From NCBI GenBank assembly GCA_018223035.1, contig JAAEZD010000007.1, positions 1 through 64,000 of the forward strand: a stretch of 64,000 bases of DNA. The letters run 5' to 3'. Made by a program: the position numbers and the translations under genes. This DNA comes from Heliomarina sp018223035 (lineage in GTDB: Bacteria > Pseudomonadota > Alphaproteobacteria > Rhodobacterales > Rhodobacteraceae). Below the pieces are notes generated by a model. The model searched no databases. It saw only the letters and a program-made list of their open reading frames with translations, and had not been told where the DNA came from. The stretch's first letter is position 1; each line of letters opens with the position of its first letter. Shown here one piece after another: positions 10,262 to 18,865 of the stretch.

Positions 10262-11611
10262 ATGACTGAACAAACCAAAACAGCGGCGGGCGCCGCTCTC
10301 TACCGTGCTGTCTGGAGATGGCATTTTATCGCGGGGCTGGTGATCCTCCCCTTTGTACTGATCCTTGCCGTCACAGGTGGCATCTATCTCTTCAAGGACG
10401 AAATCAACGATGCGGCCTATCGGCATCTGCGCTTTGTCGAAGCCTCGGGCACACCACTGCGCCCGTCGCAGATTACGGCGGCCGCGCTTGAAGCGCATCC
10501 GGGCGAAATCAAGTCCTACTCACCCGCTGCCGCATCCGACCGAAGCGCGGAGGTGGATATTCTCGGCGAAGACGGGCTGAAGAATACTATTTTCGTGAAT
10601 CCGTATAGCGGCACGGTTATCGGCAGCCTCTGGGAAAGCGGACCGGCCGGAAGCCCGGCGATGTTCGTCGTTAGAAAGCTGCATTCGCTCGAATATATCG
10701 GTTGGTTCGGAAACCGACTGATCGAGGCTGCAGCGGGGTGGATGGTCCTGCTGGTCGGCACCGGCATCTATCTCTGGCTGCCCCGGGGCCGCCAGGTCGG
10801 GACAGTCACCGTCAAGGCAAAACGCGGACGTCCGCTGTGGCGCGACCTGCATGCGGTGACGGGTCTTTATACAGGTGTCTTCATCGTGTTCCTCGCGCTG
10901 ACCGGCCTTCCCTGGTCCTCGGTCTGGGGCGGCAAGTTCTACGACTACAGCTATGCGCTGGGACTTGGCATGCCCGATGGTTACTGGTCGAACACACCTG
11001 TTTCGACACAGCCGGTGTCGGACGCGGTCGACCGCGCCCCGTGGATCATGGAAAAGCAGCCAATGCCTTTGTCAGAAGTCTCTGAAGGCCTCGGGCAGCC
11101 GCTGGATGTGGTTGTCGAAACGGTTGAGAACCTTGGCATTGTGCCCGGTTACGCCGTGTCCATGCCAAACGGTCCCGAGGGTGTTTTTACCGCCTCGGTC
11201 TATCCCGATGAAATCACTTACGAGCGGGTGATCCACCTTGATCAGTACACGGGCGAGGTGCTCTATGACGCCGGGCTCGAAGACCTTGGAACGCTCGGTC
11301 GCTGGGCCGAATGGGGGATCAGTGTTCACATGGGGCAGGAATGGGGGCTGGTGAACCAGATCATCCTTTTGCTGGCCTGCCTTGCGATGGTGTTGCTTTG
11401 CGTTTCAGCCGCGACCATGTGGTGGAAACGGCGGCCCAGTGGCGCTCTCGGTGTACCTCAGGTGCCGACGGACTGGCGCATACCCCGCGGCTTGCTGGTG
11501 ATGGCAATCGCGGCTGGCCTGTTCTTCCCGCTGGTTGGTCTTTCGATGCTGGTGCTTGCCGGGATCGAATTGGTCCTTCATTTCACCAGACGTCAGCAAC
11601 GTATGGCTTAA
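10262..11611 (+). CDS. PepSY-associated transmembrane protein
   Basis: A 449-residue membrane protein. The N-terminus YRAVWRWHFIAGLVILPFVL is the typical first helix of PepSY_TM proteins, followed by a periplasmic PepSY-like region. Two further helices come near 150-175 and 195-215 (the latter preceded by RDLHAVTGLYTGVFI), then a second periplasmic region, and finally two to three helices at the C-terminus. Such proteins occur next to TonB-dependent siderophore or copper genes and some act as ferric-siderophore reductases; the specific role here is not shown by the sequence. The ATG at 10262 is preferred over an upstream in-frame start at 10082 because the helix begins right after it and the upstream extension has no family character. 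Confidence 0.82.
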   Translation: MTEQTKTAAGAALYRAVWRWHFIAGLVILPFVLILAVTGGIYLFKDEINDAAYRHLRFVEASGTPLRPSQITAAALEAHPGEIKSYSPAAASDRSAEVDILGEDGLKNTIFVNPYSGTVIGSLWESGPAGSPAMFVVRKLHSLEYIGWFGNRLIEAAAGWMVLLVGTGIYLWLPRGRQVGTVTVKAKRGRPLWRDLHAVTGLYTGVFIVFLALTGLPWSSVWGGKFYDYSYALGLGMPDGYWSNTPVSTQPVSDAVDRAPWIMEKQPMPLSEVSEGLGQPLDVVVETVENLGIVPGYAVSMPNGPEGVFTASVYPDEITYERVIHLDQYTGEVLYDAGLEDLGTLGRWAEWGISVHMGQEWGLVNQIILLLACLAMVLLCVSAATMWWKRRPSGALGVPQVPTDWRIPRGLLVMAIAAGLFFPLVGLSMLVLAGIELVLHFTRRQQRMA

Positions 11612-11616
11612 AATAG

Positions 11617-11642
11617 AAAACGCCCGGTTTGCCGGGCGTTTT
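11617..11642. terminator. Bidirectional terminator
   Basis: A perfect 11-bp stem, AAAACGCCCGG / CCGGGCGTTTT, with a TTTG loop lies six bases after the PepSY stop and about 55 bases from the end of the response regulator gene on the other strand. The A and T tracts on either side allow it to work in both directions. Confidence 0.9.
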
Positions 11643-11698
11643 CGAACGGCGAGTGTTACTCTACGTGAATTTCCAAAGTGTTTATACCGACCAGTACA

Positions 11699-12337
11699 TC
11701 AATTGCCTACCGGGTCTTCGCCCTCCAGGGTCGCCGCAAGCCTGACAAGTTCGACGAGTGATCGGACCTCGAGCTTTTCAAGGATACGGGCCCGATGGTG
11801 ATCCACGGTACGCGGGCTGATCCCAAGGGTTAGCCCGATCTCCTTGCTGGAAACCTCGGCCGGGTTGGCAAGCACATGGCTGACGATCTCGGCTTCGCGC
11901 TCGGTAAGCCGTTCGAAACGTGCCCGGATCGCGTTTTGTGACGCGCTGGCCTGGTGCCGGCTCTCGGCCAGTTCAAGGGCGACGTCAAGGCGCTCTACCA
12001 GATCCGACTGCCGGAACGGTTTTTCAAGAAAGTCTACCGCGCCACCCTTCATCGCCTGTACCGATTCAGGCACGCCGCCATGTCCGGTGATGAAGATGAC
12101 GGCCAGCGGCCAGTTCTTGTTGTTAAGAATGACCTGAAGCTCGAGGCCATTCATGTCTGGCATCCCGTAGTCGAGAATGACGCAGCCTGCGCGCGAACCA
12201 TCGTAGGCGGTCAGAAAGCTGGATGCCGAGTCATAGGCTTTGACCTCATAGCCGCGCTGTTCCAGCGCCCGCAACAGCGAGGTCCGGATATCCTGATCGT
12301 CATCGACGATGAACACGAGAGGCCGTCGGTCTGTCAT
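11699..12337 (-). CDS. FixJ/NarL-type response regulator
   Basis: A 212-residue two-domain regulator. The receiver domain carries the acidic pocket VDDDQD, the phospho-acceptor D56 (ILDYGMPDMNG), a conserved Thr in FITGHGG and the Lys in LEKPF. The C-terminal LuxR-type helix-turn-helix spans roughly 140-195 (LTEREAEIVSHVLANPAEVSSKEI, then ISPRTVDHHRARILEKL). It is transcribed after the histidine kinase gene on the same strand, 102 bases away, so the two form a phosphorelay pair. The target genes are not identified. Confidence 0.92.
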   Translation of the reverse strand: MTDRRPLVFIVDDDQDIRTSLLRALEQRGYEVKAYDSASSFLTAYDGSRAGCVILDYGMPDMNGLELQVILNNKNWPLAVIFITGHGGVPESVQAMKGGAVDFLEKPFRQSDLVERLDVALELAESRHQASASQNAIRARFERLTEREAEIVSHVLANPAEVSSKEIGLTLGISPRTVDHHRARILEKLEVRSLVELVRLAATLEGEDPVGN

Positions 12338-12439
12338 GCAATCTTGTTCGAACTATGGAACTCGGGGTGCAAAACCCACCCGGTTGTTCAGGGAAATTTT
12401 GTTGCTTTGGTAATAGGTTGTAGCATCTGGCGGATTTGA

Positions 12440-14749
12440 TCAAGTATTCGCGACATCGATGGTAAAATGGAAAGAAGCACCATTCGGGTCGCGATCTTCA
12501 TGCCAGAGCTTTCCGCCATTGGCCTGAACGATCGATTTGCAGATTGAAAGCCCAAGTCCCATGCCGGTGGATTTGGTCGTTTCGAAGTCGGTGAAAAGGC
12601 TGATCGACGGATCGACACCGGGGCCTGTATCCGAAACGACGACAAGCACCTGAGATCCCTCAGTATGAGCCCTTACTGAAACAACGCGCTCTTGCCGCGG
12701 GCAGTCACCGATGGCTTCGATGGCGTTGCGGATCAGGTTCACCAGGACCTGTGCAATCTGGAGCCGGTTGGCGTAGACAAGGGGCATTTCGGCGATGTCG
12801 GCGTCGATTGTGACATTTGCCGCGCGGGCTTCGGCAATGACAAGGTGGCGCGTCTGGTGGACCAGTTCGGCAAGATCAAACGGTTTGCGGATACCTTCGT
12901 CGCGGCGGATAAAGGCCCGCAGCGCCTTGATGATCTCGCCCGCCCGCATGGACTGGGTTGCAATCTCCTCCAGCATCGTGTGCAATTCACTGTCCGAGCC
13001 GGCAAGCTGATCGACGGCAAAAAGGGCACTGTCCGCATTCTGCGTTATCGCGGTGAGAGGCTGGTTAAGCTCATGCGCGAGACCGGCCGCAACCTGACCC
13101 ATCGTATTGTCGCGGGACAGGTTGGACAGTTCCCGGTTCAGTTCGGCAATCTGTTCCTCGGTCTGTTTCGTCTGGGTGACGTCGTCTATAGTCAGAACGT
13201 AATGCAGAGGCTTGCCGTCATGGTTGAAGATCATGATGGCATTCACGGCGATCCAGATCGTTTCGCCGTCTTTGCGCTGGCAGCGAAGTTCCGAGTTGAT
13301 CTCGTGAGGGACGCTGCCCTGTCCTGCATCAAAAAGGAGGAAGGGTGGATCGTCCGGATGGACGAGATCGGAAAACGCCATTTCGCGCAAGGCGTCTGCC
13401 GAGTAACCGGTGATCTTGGAAAACCTCTCATTGACCCGCACCAGCCGACCCGTGCCCGCGTCGATCTGTGCCATCCCGCGCGAGGTCAGATCGAAGGTCT
13501 TGCCATATTCGATCTCGGTCGCGCGCCGGGCGGCAATCTGTTGCATCATCGTGCGGTTGGCATTTTCGAGTTCTTGGTATGTCTTCGGAAGCGGTTCGGC
13601 CGGGTCGAGTTCGCCCTGTGATATCAGGGCGGATCGAACCGCAAAGGCACGAACCGGTTTGTAGATGTAATTCGCAAGGCCAAGTCCGCACAACCCGGTG
13701 ATGACGGCAACCAGTGCCGCGATCCAGATGTTCACGCGCCGGTTATGCTTGATGACCGAGGTGAAATCGCTTTCGGGCGCATATGCCGCGGTGATCCATG
13801 ACAGGTTGTCATTGATCGGTGGCATGACGACGGAAACATAGGTCTCGCCACCATAGGTGAACTGCGACAGCGTTTCCTTTTCAACCGAAACCGTGCCGTC
13901 CTCCATCAAATAGCCAAATGCGGCGCGGGCGATGGGGTCTTCGAAATTCTGGATATCGACGAAACGCAGGGTTCCATCGGCGTTCTGCGTTTTAAGCAGG
14001 TTCTTGTCCGGATGCGCGATCACGTCGCCATTGCTGTGAATGATCAGCGCGCGTCCGGACGTGCCGATCCTAAGCCGCGCAAGAAAATCCGAAATGTCGC
14101 TGATCTCGATGTCGACGCCGACGATGCCGCGCACGCTGCCGGTCTCTTCCAGTACCGGCGAGGCAAGCGTGATCCCGGGGCGCTGCGAGGAAAAAAAAAT
14201 ATAGGGATCGGTCCAGATCGTCGTCAGTTGTTCCCGCGCCAATATGTACCAGGGACGGGTGCGGGGATCATACACGTCTTCCGGGTCCATCCGGCGTTCG
14301 ATGACGTTAAAGTCGTCGTCCCGCCAGATCAGTTCGGTCGTGCGTTGCTCTCCCTCGCTACGAATGATCTTGGTGCGGAATGGTCCCGGCTTTTCGCTGC
14401 GCATCACATAGACGAATTCGCCGTTTTCCGTCCCGTGATAGAGACCGGCGAATTGCGGCGCGAGCTGCAATTGCTGAAAAAGCAGGCGTTCAAGCTGTTC
14501 CGGAACGTCGCTGGCAATCACCCGATCCTGAGCCAGCCGCGCCGAAAGTTCCGCCGCACCGCGGGCCGGGTTCAGAAATCCGCGCGAATGTTCGATGGCA
14601 TTGGTGCCGATATCGCTAAGCAGATCACGTGCGTGGTCCAGCAGAGCACGTTCCGATGTGACAAAGGAGGAAAACACCACGGCGAGGATCGCAATAAACT
14701 GCAACCCGGCCAGACCAATGGCGAGCATGGCTCCAAGTGAATTCCGCAT
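12440..14749 (-). CDS. Sensor histidine kinase, dCACHE-PAS-HisKA-HATPase
   Basis: A 769-residue membrane sensor. A first transmembrane helix at about residues 7-29 and a second at about 338-362 bracket a periplasmic double-CACHE ligand domain of about 300 residues. This domain contains the dCACHE-like DPEDVYDPRTRPWY and GVDIEISDISDFL segments. A PAS domain with PAC motif follows (about 415-535), then the dimerisation domain with phospho-accepting H559 in GLAHELNQPLTAI. The ATPase domain has N box NLIRNAIEAI, G1 VSDTGPGVD and G2 GMGLGLSICKS. The layout resembles DctB-type kinases that sense small organic acids. It pairs with the FixJ-type regulator downstream. Confidence 0.92.
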   Translation of the reverse strand: MRNSLGAMLAIGLAGLQFIAILAVVFSSFVTSERALLDHARDLLSDIGTNAIEHSRGFLNPARGAAELSARLAQDRVIASDVPEQLERLLFQQLQLAPQFAGLYHGTENGEFVYVMRSEKPGPFRTKIIRSEGEQRTTELIWRDDDFNVIERRMDPEDVYDPRTRPWYILAREQLTTIWTDPYIFFSSQRPGITLASPVLEETGSVRGIVGVDIEISDISDFLARLRIGTSGRALIIHSNGDVIAHPDKNLLKTQNADGTLRFVDIQNFEDPIARAAFGYLMEDGTVSVEKETLSQFTYGGETYVSVVMPPINDNLSWITAAYAPESDFTSVIKHNRRVNIWIAALVAVITGLCGLGLANYIYKPVRAFAVRSALISQGELDPAEPLPKTYQELENANRTMMQQIAARRATEIEYGKTFDLTSRGMAQIDAGTGRLVRVNERFSKITGYSADALREMAFSDLVHPDDPPFLLFDAGQGSVPHEINSELRCQRKDGETIWIAVNAIMIFNHDGKPLHYVLTIDDVTQTKQTEEQIAELNRELSNLSRDNTMGQVAAGLAHELNQPLTAITQNADSALFAVDQLAGSDSELHTMLEEIATQSMRAGEIIKALRAFIRRDEGIRKPFDLAELVHQTRHLVIAEARAANVTIDADIAEMPLVYANRLQIAQVLVNLIRNAIEAIGDCPRQERVVSVRAHTEGSQVLVVVSDTGPGVDPSISLFTDFETTKSTGMGLGLSICKSIVQANGGKLWHEDRDPNGASFHFTIDVANT

Positions 14750-15171
14750 GGCCGTGTTTCTCCCAGGATGCCGGCCAGCAATGCTTCACCCGCTATATTT
14801 GAGTTCCACAAAATTCTGCGTGAGGCAACTGCGGCAGGGCCAAATGCGTATAGGCAATATTACGCAGGCAATCACACGCATTTCCTATGCAATTGTTTCA
14901 TGCCAGTGTTTGTTTACTTCGCCGCGTCTGCCCATCCATCCCTGGCGTGTAAGCGTGGAACGTTGTTTGTAGTAAATTTATTTCCGTGGCGTTTGTGAGT
15001 GCGCGCCCATAGCAATTTCTTTTGTTTTGTAGCCGGTGTCGGGCCCCCATCCCGTCCCGGCTGCAATTTATTCTGGGGGGTACTTTGCCGGAAGCGGGAC
15101 CCCGAGAGCTTCGGTTGCCTCTACCGGATGCCGCCAGAGCAGCGTTGGAAATGTCGTGCTCAGGGCAGGCG
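14750..15171. other. Intergenic region with one inverted repeat
   Basis: About 420 bases without a convincing gene, upstream of the histidine kinase and behind the GntR gene, both on the minus strand. The only structure noticed is an inverted repeat TGCGTA - 10 bases - TACGCA at 14845-14866, about 100 bases upstream of the kinase start. It could be a regulator site for the kinase-regulator operon, but nothing else supports that. Confidence 0.35.
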
Positions 15172-15897
15172 TCAGACGATCAGCCGTCCGCCTGGCAGCG
15201 ATCTCACCAATGAAAGCGCCTCGGGATCGGTCAGGTTCGACCTTTTGTTCTGCGCGTTCTTGAATGCGTGCTCGCGCATCTGCGCTTCTGCCCTGTGTCC
15301 CTGACGTAGTTGCACCGCCATAAGGATACGCCTGTGATCTTCATGGGCCGCCTTCAGTTGTTCCTGGCTGCGCCCGATGTCCCTCCTGTCGAAAATGATA
15401 ATGCTGGAGGACACAAGCGGAAGGGCTGAAACCTGCGGGATCGAAATCGCGAGAGCCCAGTTCCCGCTGGCCTCGATCAGGAGCGCGTGAAATTCCTCGT
15501 TTATCCCGATCCACCGGGCACGCTTGTCGTCATCGTCGACGACGGAGGCAAGCAGGCTTTCGGATTCTTCAAGCAACGCTTCGAGCCGATCGTCCAACGA
15601 CTTGTCGAGACCCTTTTCAGCGGCGAGGCGAACGGCCATGCCCTCAAGCTCGCCCCTGACCTCGATCGCATCCGCGATCTGTTCGATGGAAAATGCACGC
15701 ACTCTGGAGCCGCGGTTGGGTTCCCGGACTAGAAGGCCTTCGTGTTCAAGCTGGCTCATCGCGAGGCGCGCGATGGTGCGTGACACGCCAAGGGCCTTGG
15801 CCACGGTGACTTCGCGCAATTTGTTCCCCGGGGGGAACCGGCCTTCCATGACCTCGTGCCGCAAGGCCTCGGTTGCGTCTTCGAGAGCGATGCTCAT
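15172..15897 (-). CDS. GntR-family transcriptional regulator, FCD type
   Basis: A 241-residue regulator. The N-terminal winged helix-turn-helix (residues about 5-70) reads ATEALRHEVMEGRFPPGNKL, VAKALGVSRTIARLAMSQLE and GLLVREPNRGSRV, the usual GntR pattern. The C-terminal helical FCD domain has an Asp/His arrangement (INEEFHALLIEASGN and AAHEDHRRIL) that in this subgroup binds a metal and a carboxylate effector. The start at 15897 is chosen because homology begins there; an upstream extension in frame is low-complexity intergenic sequence. The gene is divergent from the M29-like enzyme gene, and palindromes in the shared promoter region are probable operators. Confidence 0.9.
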   Translation of the reverse strand: MSIALEDATEALRHEVMEGRFPPGNKLREVTVAKALGVSRTIARLAMSQLEHEGLLVREPNRGSRVRAFSIEQIADAIEVRGELEGMAVRLAAEKGLDKSLDDRLEALLEESESLLASVVDDDDKRARWIGINEEFHALLIEASGNWALAISIPQVSALPLVSSSIIIFDRRDIGRSQEQLKAAHEDHRRILMAVQLRQGHRAEAQMREHAFKNAQNKRSNLTDPEALSLVRSLPGGRLIV

Positions 15898-15990
15898 TCG
15901 GTGGCTGGTCCATCTAAGTATTATAATCCGAAGAGAGATTATTTGCGGCGAAAGCAAATGTCGAGCGGATTGGACTTGGGTGGCGTTAAT

Positions 15991-16000
15991 TTGCATGCAA
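15991..16000. promoter_or_regulatory. Probable GntR operator, copy 1
   Basis: Perfect palindrome TTGCATGCAA in the divergent promoter region, 94 bases from the GntR start and 80 bases from the enzyme start. It shares the TGCATGCA core with two further sites at 16044-16051 and 18823-18830. Confidence 0.55.
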
Positions 16001-16040
16001 TTACCTCGTTTGAGTGGGTTGATCTGAATCAAAAACGGAA

Positions 16041-16054
16041 TTATGCATGCAAAA
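16041..16054. promoter_or_regulatory. Probable GntR operator, copy 2
   Basis: TTATGCATGCAAAA, with the palindromic TGCATGCA core at 16044-16051. It ends 25 bases before the ATG of the M29-like gene, where a bound repressor would block transcription. Confidence 0.55.
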
Positions 16055-16079
16055 ATGATATTTGCCTGAAGAGGATGCC

Positions 16080-17639
16080 ATGAACTACGTCTCCAACACG
16101 GAAAAAGCCAAATCGCTTGCACCTTCTTTCGGGCAACCCCCGCTGTCCGGAACGCGTCCGCCGCGCTGCCCGCCCTATGTCGATGTGACCCATCCAGACC
16201 AGCTCTTGCCCTATCTCGAGCATGTGGCGAAGCGGCCCTATAACCACGGTCTGAATGCCTGCTGGGATCTCAAGCCGGGCGAGCGTGTGCTGCTGCGGGT
16301 TGATAACTGGCACAGCCCGATGGTGATTGAAGCCTGCAAGAAGATTCTTGAAAAATACGGCGTCAAATACACGATTGGCGAGATTGATCGCGGGCCGGTC
16401 AAGGAGTGGGTCGGCGCGGACGAGGTTGATTACTATCTCTTCCGTACCAAGGAACTGGCCCAATGGATGGACGAATGGGAAGAAGCGTCCAGAAAGCAGG
16501 AATACGACAAGATTTTCATGGGGTATGGCGGTCCGGTGCTGACCGACAAGTTCGTCAAAATTCAGCGCATGCCCTTTATCACTCCCGAGATCCTTGCCTC
16601 TCCGGCCCATGCGATGCCGATCGAAGTTCTCAACGCGATGGATCAGTGGACATGGGACCGTATCCGCGCCTCGAAGCGTGCGCGGATCACCGATCCCGAA
16701 GGCACCGATATCGAATTCACCAACCATGATGGCTACTGGGACAGCCGCCGCGAGATGTATAACCCCGACCTCGTAAACAGCACGTGGGAAGGGAACCCGA
16801 AGTTCGGCGCAACCTATCTGCCGGGCCATATCACCGGCCGCCCGTGGATGTATCTGAAGGGCAAGGAAGATGGCTGCGGCGTCATTGCTGGCACGACCAA
16901 CCATATCGCGCCCTGCGACTGGACCCAGCTGATCGTCGAGAATTCAAAGATCACGCAGATCAACGCAGGTGGCGACTTTGGAGATCAATTGCGTGCAATC
17001 ATGGCTCAGACCGAAGACCTGCAGTATCCCGGGTTTAACGGTAAGGGCCTGATGCACTGGTGGGAGGCGTCAATCGGCACCAACCCGCATATTCACCGCC
17101 CGCGCAAGGACTTCCCTTCCGGTTTCGTGAACTGCCTCTATGAGCGGGTGCGGTCCGGCGTGATCCATATGGGCTTTGGCACGATCATCTCTTCGATGGA
17201 CGAACGCAACGCGGCGCGTCAGGGGCTGCCGGTGGGGCACTGGCACCTGCATCTCTATTTCCCGACCTATCATCTGGAAATGGAAGGCGACAACGAGTTG
17301 CTGATCGAAAACGGACGTCTGCTTGCCCTGGACGATCCCAAAATCCGCAAACTGGCATCCCAATATGGCGATGCCGACCTGTGGCTGGATGAATCCTGGA
17401 ACCCTGCTGTGCCGGGGCTCAACATGCCGGGCGATTACTGGAACGACTACGGTGCCGACCCGCTTGCTTGGGTCAAGCACGAGCTCGATATCTGCCGCTA
17501 CGACCACCCGCGGTTCATGGAGATGGTCGAGGCTGACGGCAAATACTGCCACGGCAAGGGCGCCGAATTCTGGGCAGGCGGTTGCTGCGGGCACAGCGGT
17601 GTCCAGCCGGCCAGTTTCAAAAGCAACTGTTGCGGCTGA
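16080..17639 (+). CDS. M29 aminopeptidase / NicX-like metalloenzyme with Cys-rich tail
   Basis: A 519-residue cytoplasmic protein. Several blocks follow the order of the M29 aminopeptidase T / 2,5-dihydroxypyridine dioxygenase (NicX) fold: GERVLLRVDNWHSPMVIEA, RITDPEGTDIEFT, CGVIAGTTNHIAPCDWTQL with VENSKI, and WEASIGTNP (E329). They continue with VIHMGFGT (H363) and HWHLHLYFPT (H387, H389, H391). E329, H363 and the HxH pair are the likely metal ligands; NicX has H-L-D where this protein has H-L-H. The last 30 residues hold five cysteines, including two Cys-Cys pairs, unusual for the family. The enzyme is about 100-150 residues longer than typical members. The ATG at 16080 follows GAAGAGG. 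It is translationally coupled to the methyltransferase and precedes a TRAP importer, so it probably acts on the imported compound. The reaction is not known. Confidence 0.65.
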   Translation: MNYVSNTEKAKSLAPSFGQPPLSGTRPPRCPPYVDVTHPDQLLPYLEHVAKRPYNHGLNACWDLKPGERVLLRVDNWHSPMVIEACKKILEKYGVKYTIGEIDRGPVKEWVGADEVDYYLFRTKELAQWMDEWEEASRKQEYDKIFMGYGGPVLTDKFVKIQRMPFITPEILASPAHAMPIEVLNAMDQWTWDRIRASKRARITDPEGTDIEFTNHDGYWDSRREMYNPDLVNSTWEGNPKFGATYLPGHITGRPWMYLKGKEDGCGVIAGTTNHIAPCDWTQLIVENSKITQINAGGDFGDQLRAIMAQTEDLQYPGFNGKGLMHWWEASIGTNPHIHRPRKDFPSGFVNCLYERVRSGVIHMGFGTIISSMDERNAARQGLPVGHWHLHLYFPTYHLEMEGDNELLIENGRLLALDDPKIRKLASQYGDADLWLDESWNPAVPGLNMPGDYWNDYGADPLAWVKHELDICRYDHPRFMEMVEADGKYCHGKGAEFWAGGCCGHSGVQPASFKSNCCG

Positions 17640-18364
17640 TGGAAGACGCAACAGGCAGCACTAGTGCAGGGGCCGTGCCATCCGGTGCGGTCCAGCATCT
17701 TGCAAAGCTGGAGAGCCATTTTCCGATAGCCGGGAAAACCCTGCTGGATATCGGCTGCGGCACGGGCGATTTCATGCGTCTCGCCATAACGCATGGTGCC
17801 GATGCCCATGGTCTCGAGGTTGATCGGGATACGATACAGCGCGCCATCGCCGCAGGCTGCGACCCGGCCCGGCTGTCACTTGGCGATGGCACGTCATTGC
17901 CTTTCGACGATGGCGCGTTCGACCTCGTTTCCTTTGTTTTCAGCTTTCATCATGTGCCCGCTGACGTGCATGAGGCGATGCTCGGCGAAGCGGCTCGCGT
18001 TTTGCGACCCGGTGGGCATCTGGTTGCTTTCGAGCCGCGTCCTTTCGGCATGATGACCGAGGTGATCAAGCTGATCGAAGACGAAACCGAGGTTCGCACC
18101 ACTGCTCAAGCGCGACTGGATAATCCTCCGGCACCCTTCGAAAGTATTGCGTCCGGAGAGTATGAGCTGCAGCGCGTTTTTGCTGATTTCGATACGTTTC
18201 TCACCGCAATCGTGAATGTTGACAAGAAAAGAGCCGAGCAAGCGGAGCGCGATGACACTCGTCAGGAAACGCGGAAACGGTTCGAAGAAATGGGCATGGA
18301 GGCCGCTGATGGTGGCAACATCATGATTCAACCCTCCGTTTACTACCTGCTGCGGCGCAATTGA
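17639..18364 (+). CDS. Class I SAM-dependent methyltransferase
   Basis: A 241-residue protein whose ATG overlaps the preceding stop (ATGA). The SAM-binding Rossmann fold is clear: motif I LLDIGCGTGDF near residues 35-45, acidic loop GLEVD, motif II region GDGTSLPFDDGAFDLV, and motif III LRPGGHLVAFEP. The C-terminal third is helical and strongly charged (DKKRAEQAERDDTRQETRKR). It belongs to the methyltransferase type 11 group, which methylates small molecules, so a step on the same substrate as the M29-like enzyme is a reasonable inference. Confidence 0.85.
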   Translation: MEDATGSTSAGAVPSGAVQHLAKLESHFPIAGKTLLDIGCGTGDFMRLAITHGADAHGLEVDRDTIQRAIAAGCDPARLSLGDGTSLPFDDGAFDLVSFVFSFHHVPADVHEAMLGEAARVLRPGGHLVAFEPRPFGMMTEVIKLIEDETEVRTTAQARLDNPPAPFESIASGEYELQRVFADFDTFLTAIVNVDKKRAEQAERDDTRQETRKRFEEMGMEAADGGNIMIQPSVYYLLRRN

Positions 18365-18365
18365 A

Positions 18366-18812
18366 ATGGTGAAGACGCGGGCAAGGGTTTTGGCATATTG
18401 GCCGGTGCCGACGCACGCCGCGGCAATGGCCCTTGGGTTCGCCTACGATCTTGCGGATCGCGGCAAGGAAATGCTGTGCGTGACAGACCCGCATTTCGAC
18501 ATCGGGCTTTTCCTGCGCGTATTGACGGATTGCCCGGGCATGATCTGCGGCATGTTGGTCGCTTCGCTGCTGGAACTGGTTACGTCGCCTAACGCCGCTA
18601 CTGTATTGCGGGGGCTGACGGGATTCGTAGCGGGACTTGTCGCGATGTATTGGGCCGCCATCGTGTTCCCCACGCTCTGGCCGCTGCAGTTCGCGGCCAT
18701 GCTGGCATCGATGCATGTGCTGTCCGCGCTGGCCGTCATAGGTCGGGTACTCTCATTTTTGCGTGCAAAACTTGGCAATATACCGCACGAAACGCAAGTT
18801 ATCGGCTTGTAA
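18366..18812 (+). CDS. Small unknown membrane protein
   Basis: A 148-residue protein, not recognised, starting one base after the methyltransferase stop. It has three to four hydrophobic segments: about 30-50 weakly, 58-78, 88-110 (GFVAGLVAMYWAAIVFPTLW) and 112-133. The tight packing between the methyltransferase and the TRAP genes suggests a role in the same pathway, perhaps helping transport or anchoring an enzyme. A further TTTTGCGTGCAAAA element (18757-18770), resembling the operator sites, lies inside its 3' end. Confidence 0.6.
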   Translation: MVKTRARVLAYWPVPTHAAAMALGFAYDLADRGKEMLCVTDPHFDIGLFLRVLTDCPGMICGMLVASLLELVTSPNAATVLRGLTGFVAGLVAMYWAAIVFPTLWPLQFAAMLASMHVLSALAVIGRVLSFLRAKLGNIPHETQVIGL

Positions 18813-18819
18813 ATGTGAG

Positions 18820-18833
18820 TTATGCATGCATAA
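18820..18833. promoter_or_regulatory. Probable GntR operator, copy 3
   Basis: Perfect 14-base palindrome TTATGCATGCATAA, 32 bases upstream of the dctP-type gene. It shares the TGCATGCA core with the two sites in the GntR/M29 promoter region, which points to common control of the enzyme and transporter genes. Confidence 0.65.
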
Positions 18834-18865
18834 TATTGCAGAACGAAATGCTTGGGAGGAGCATC

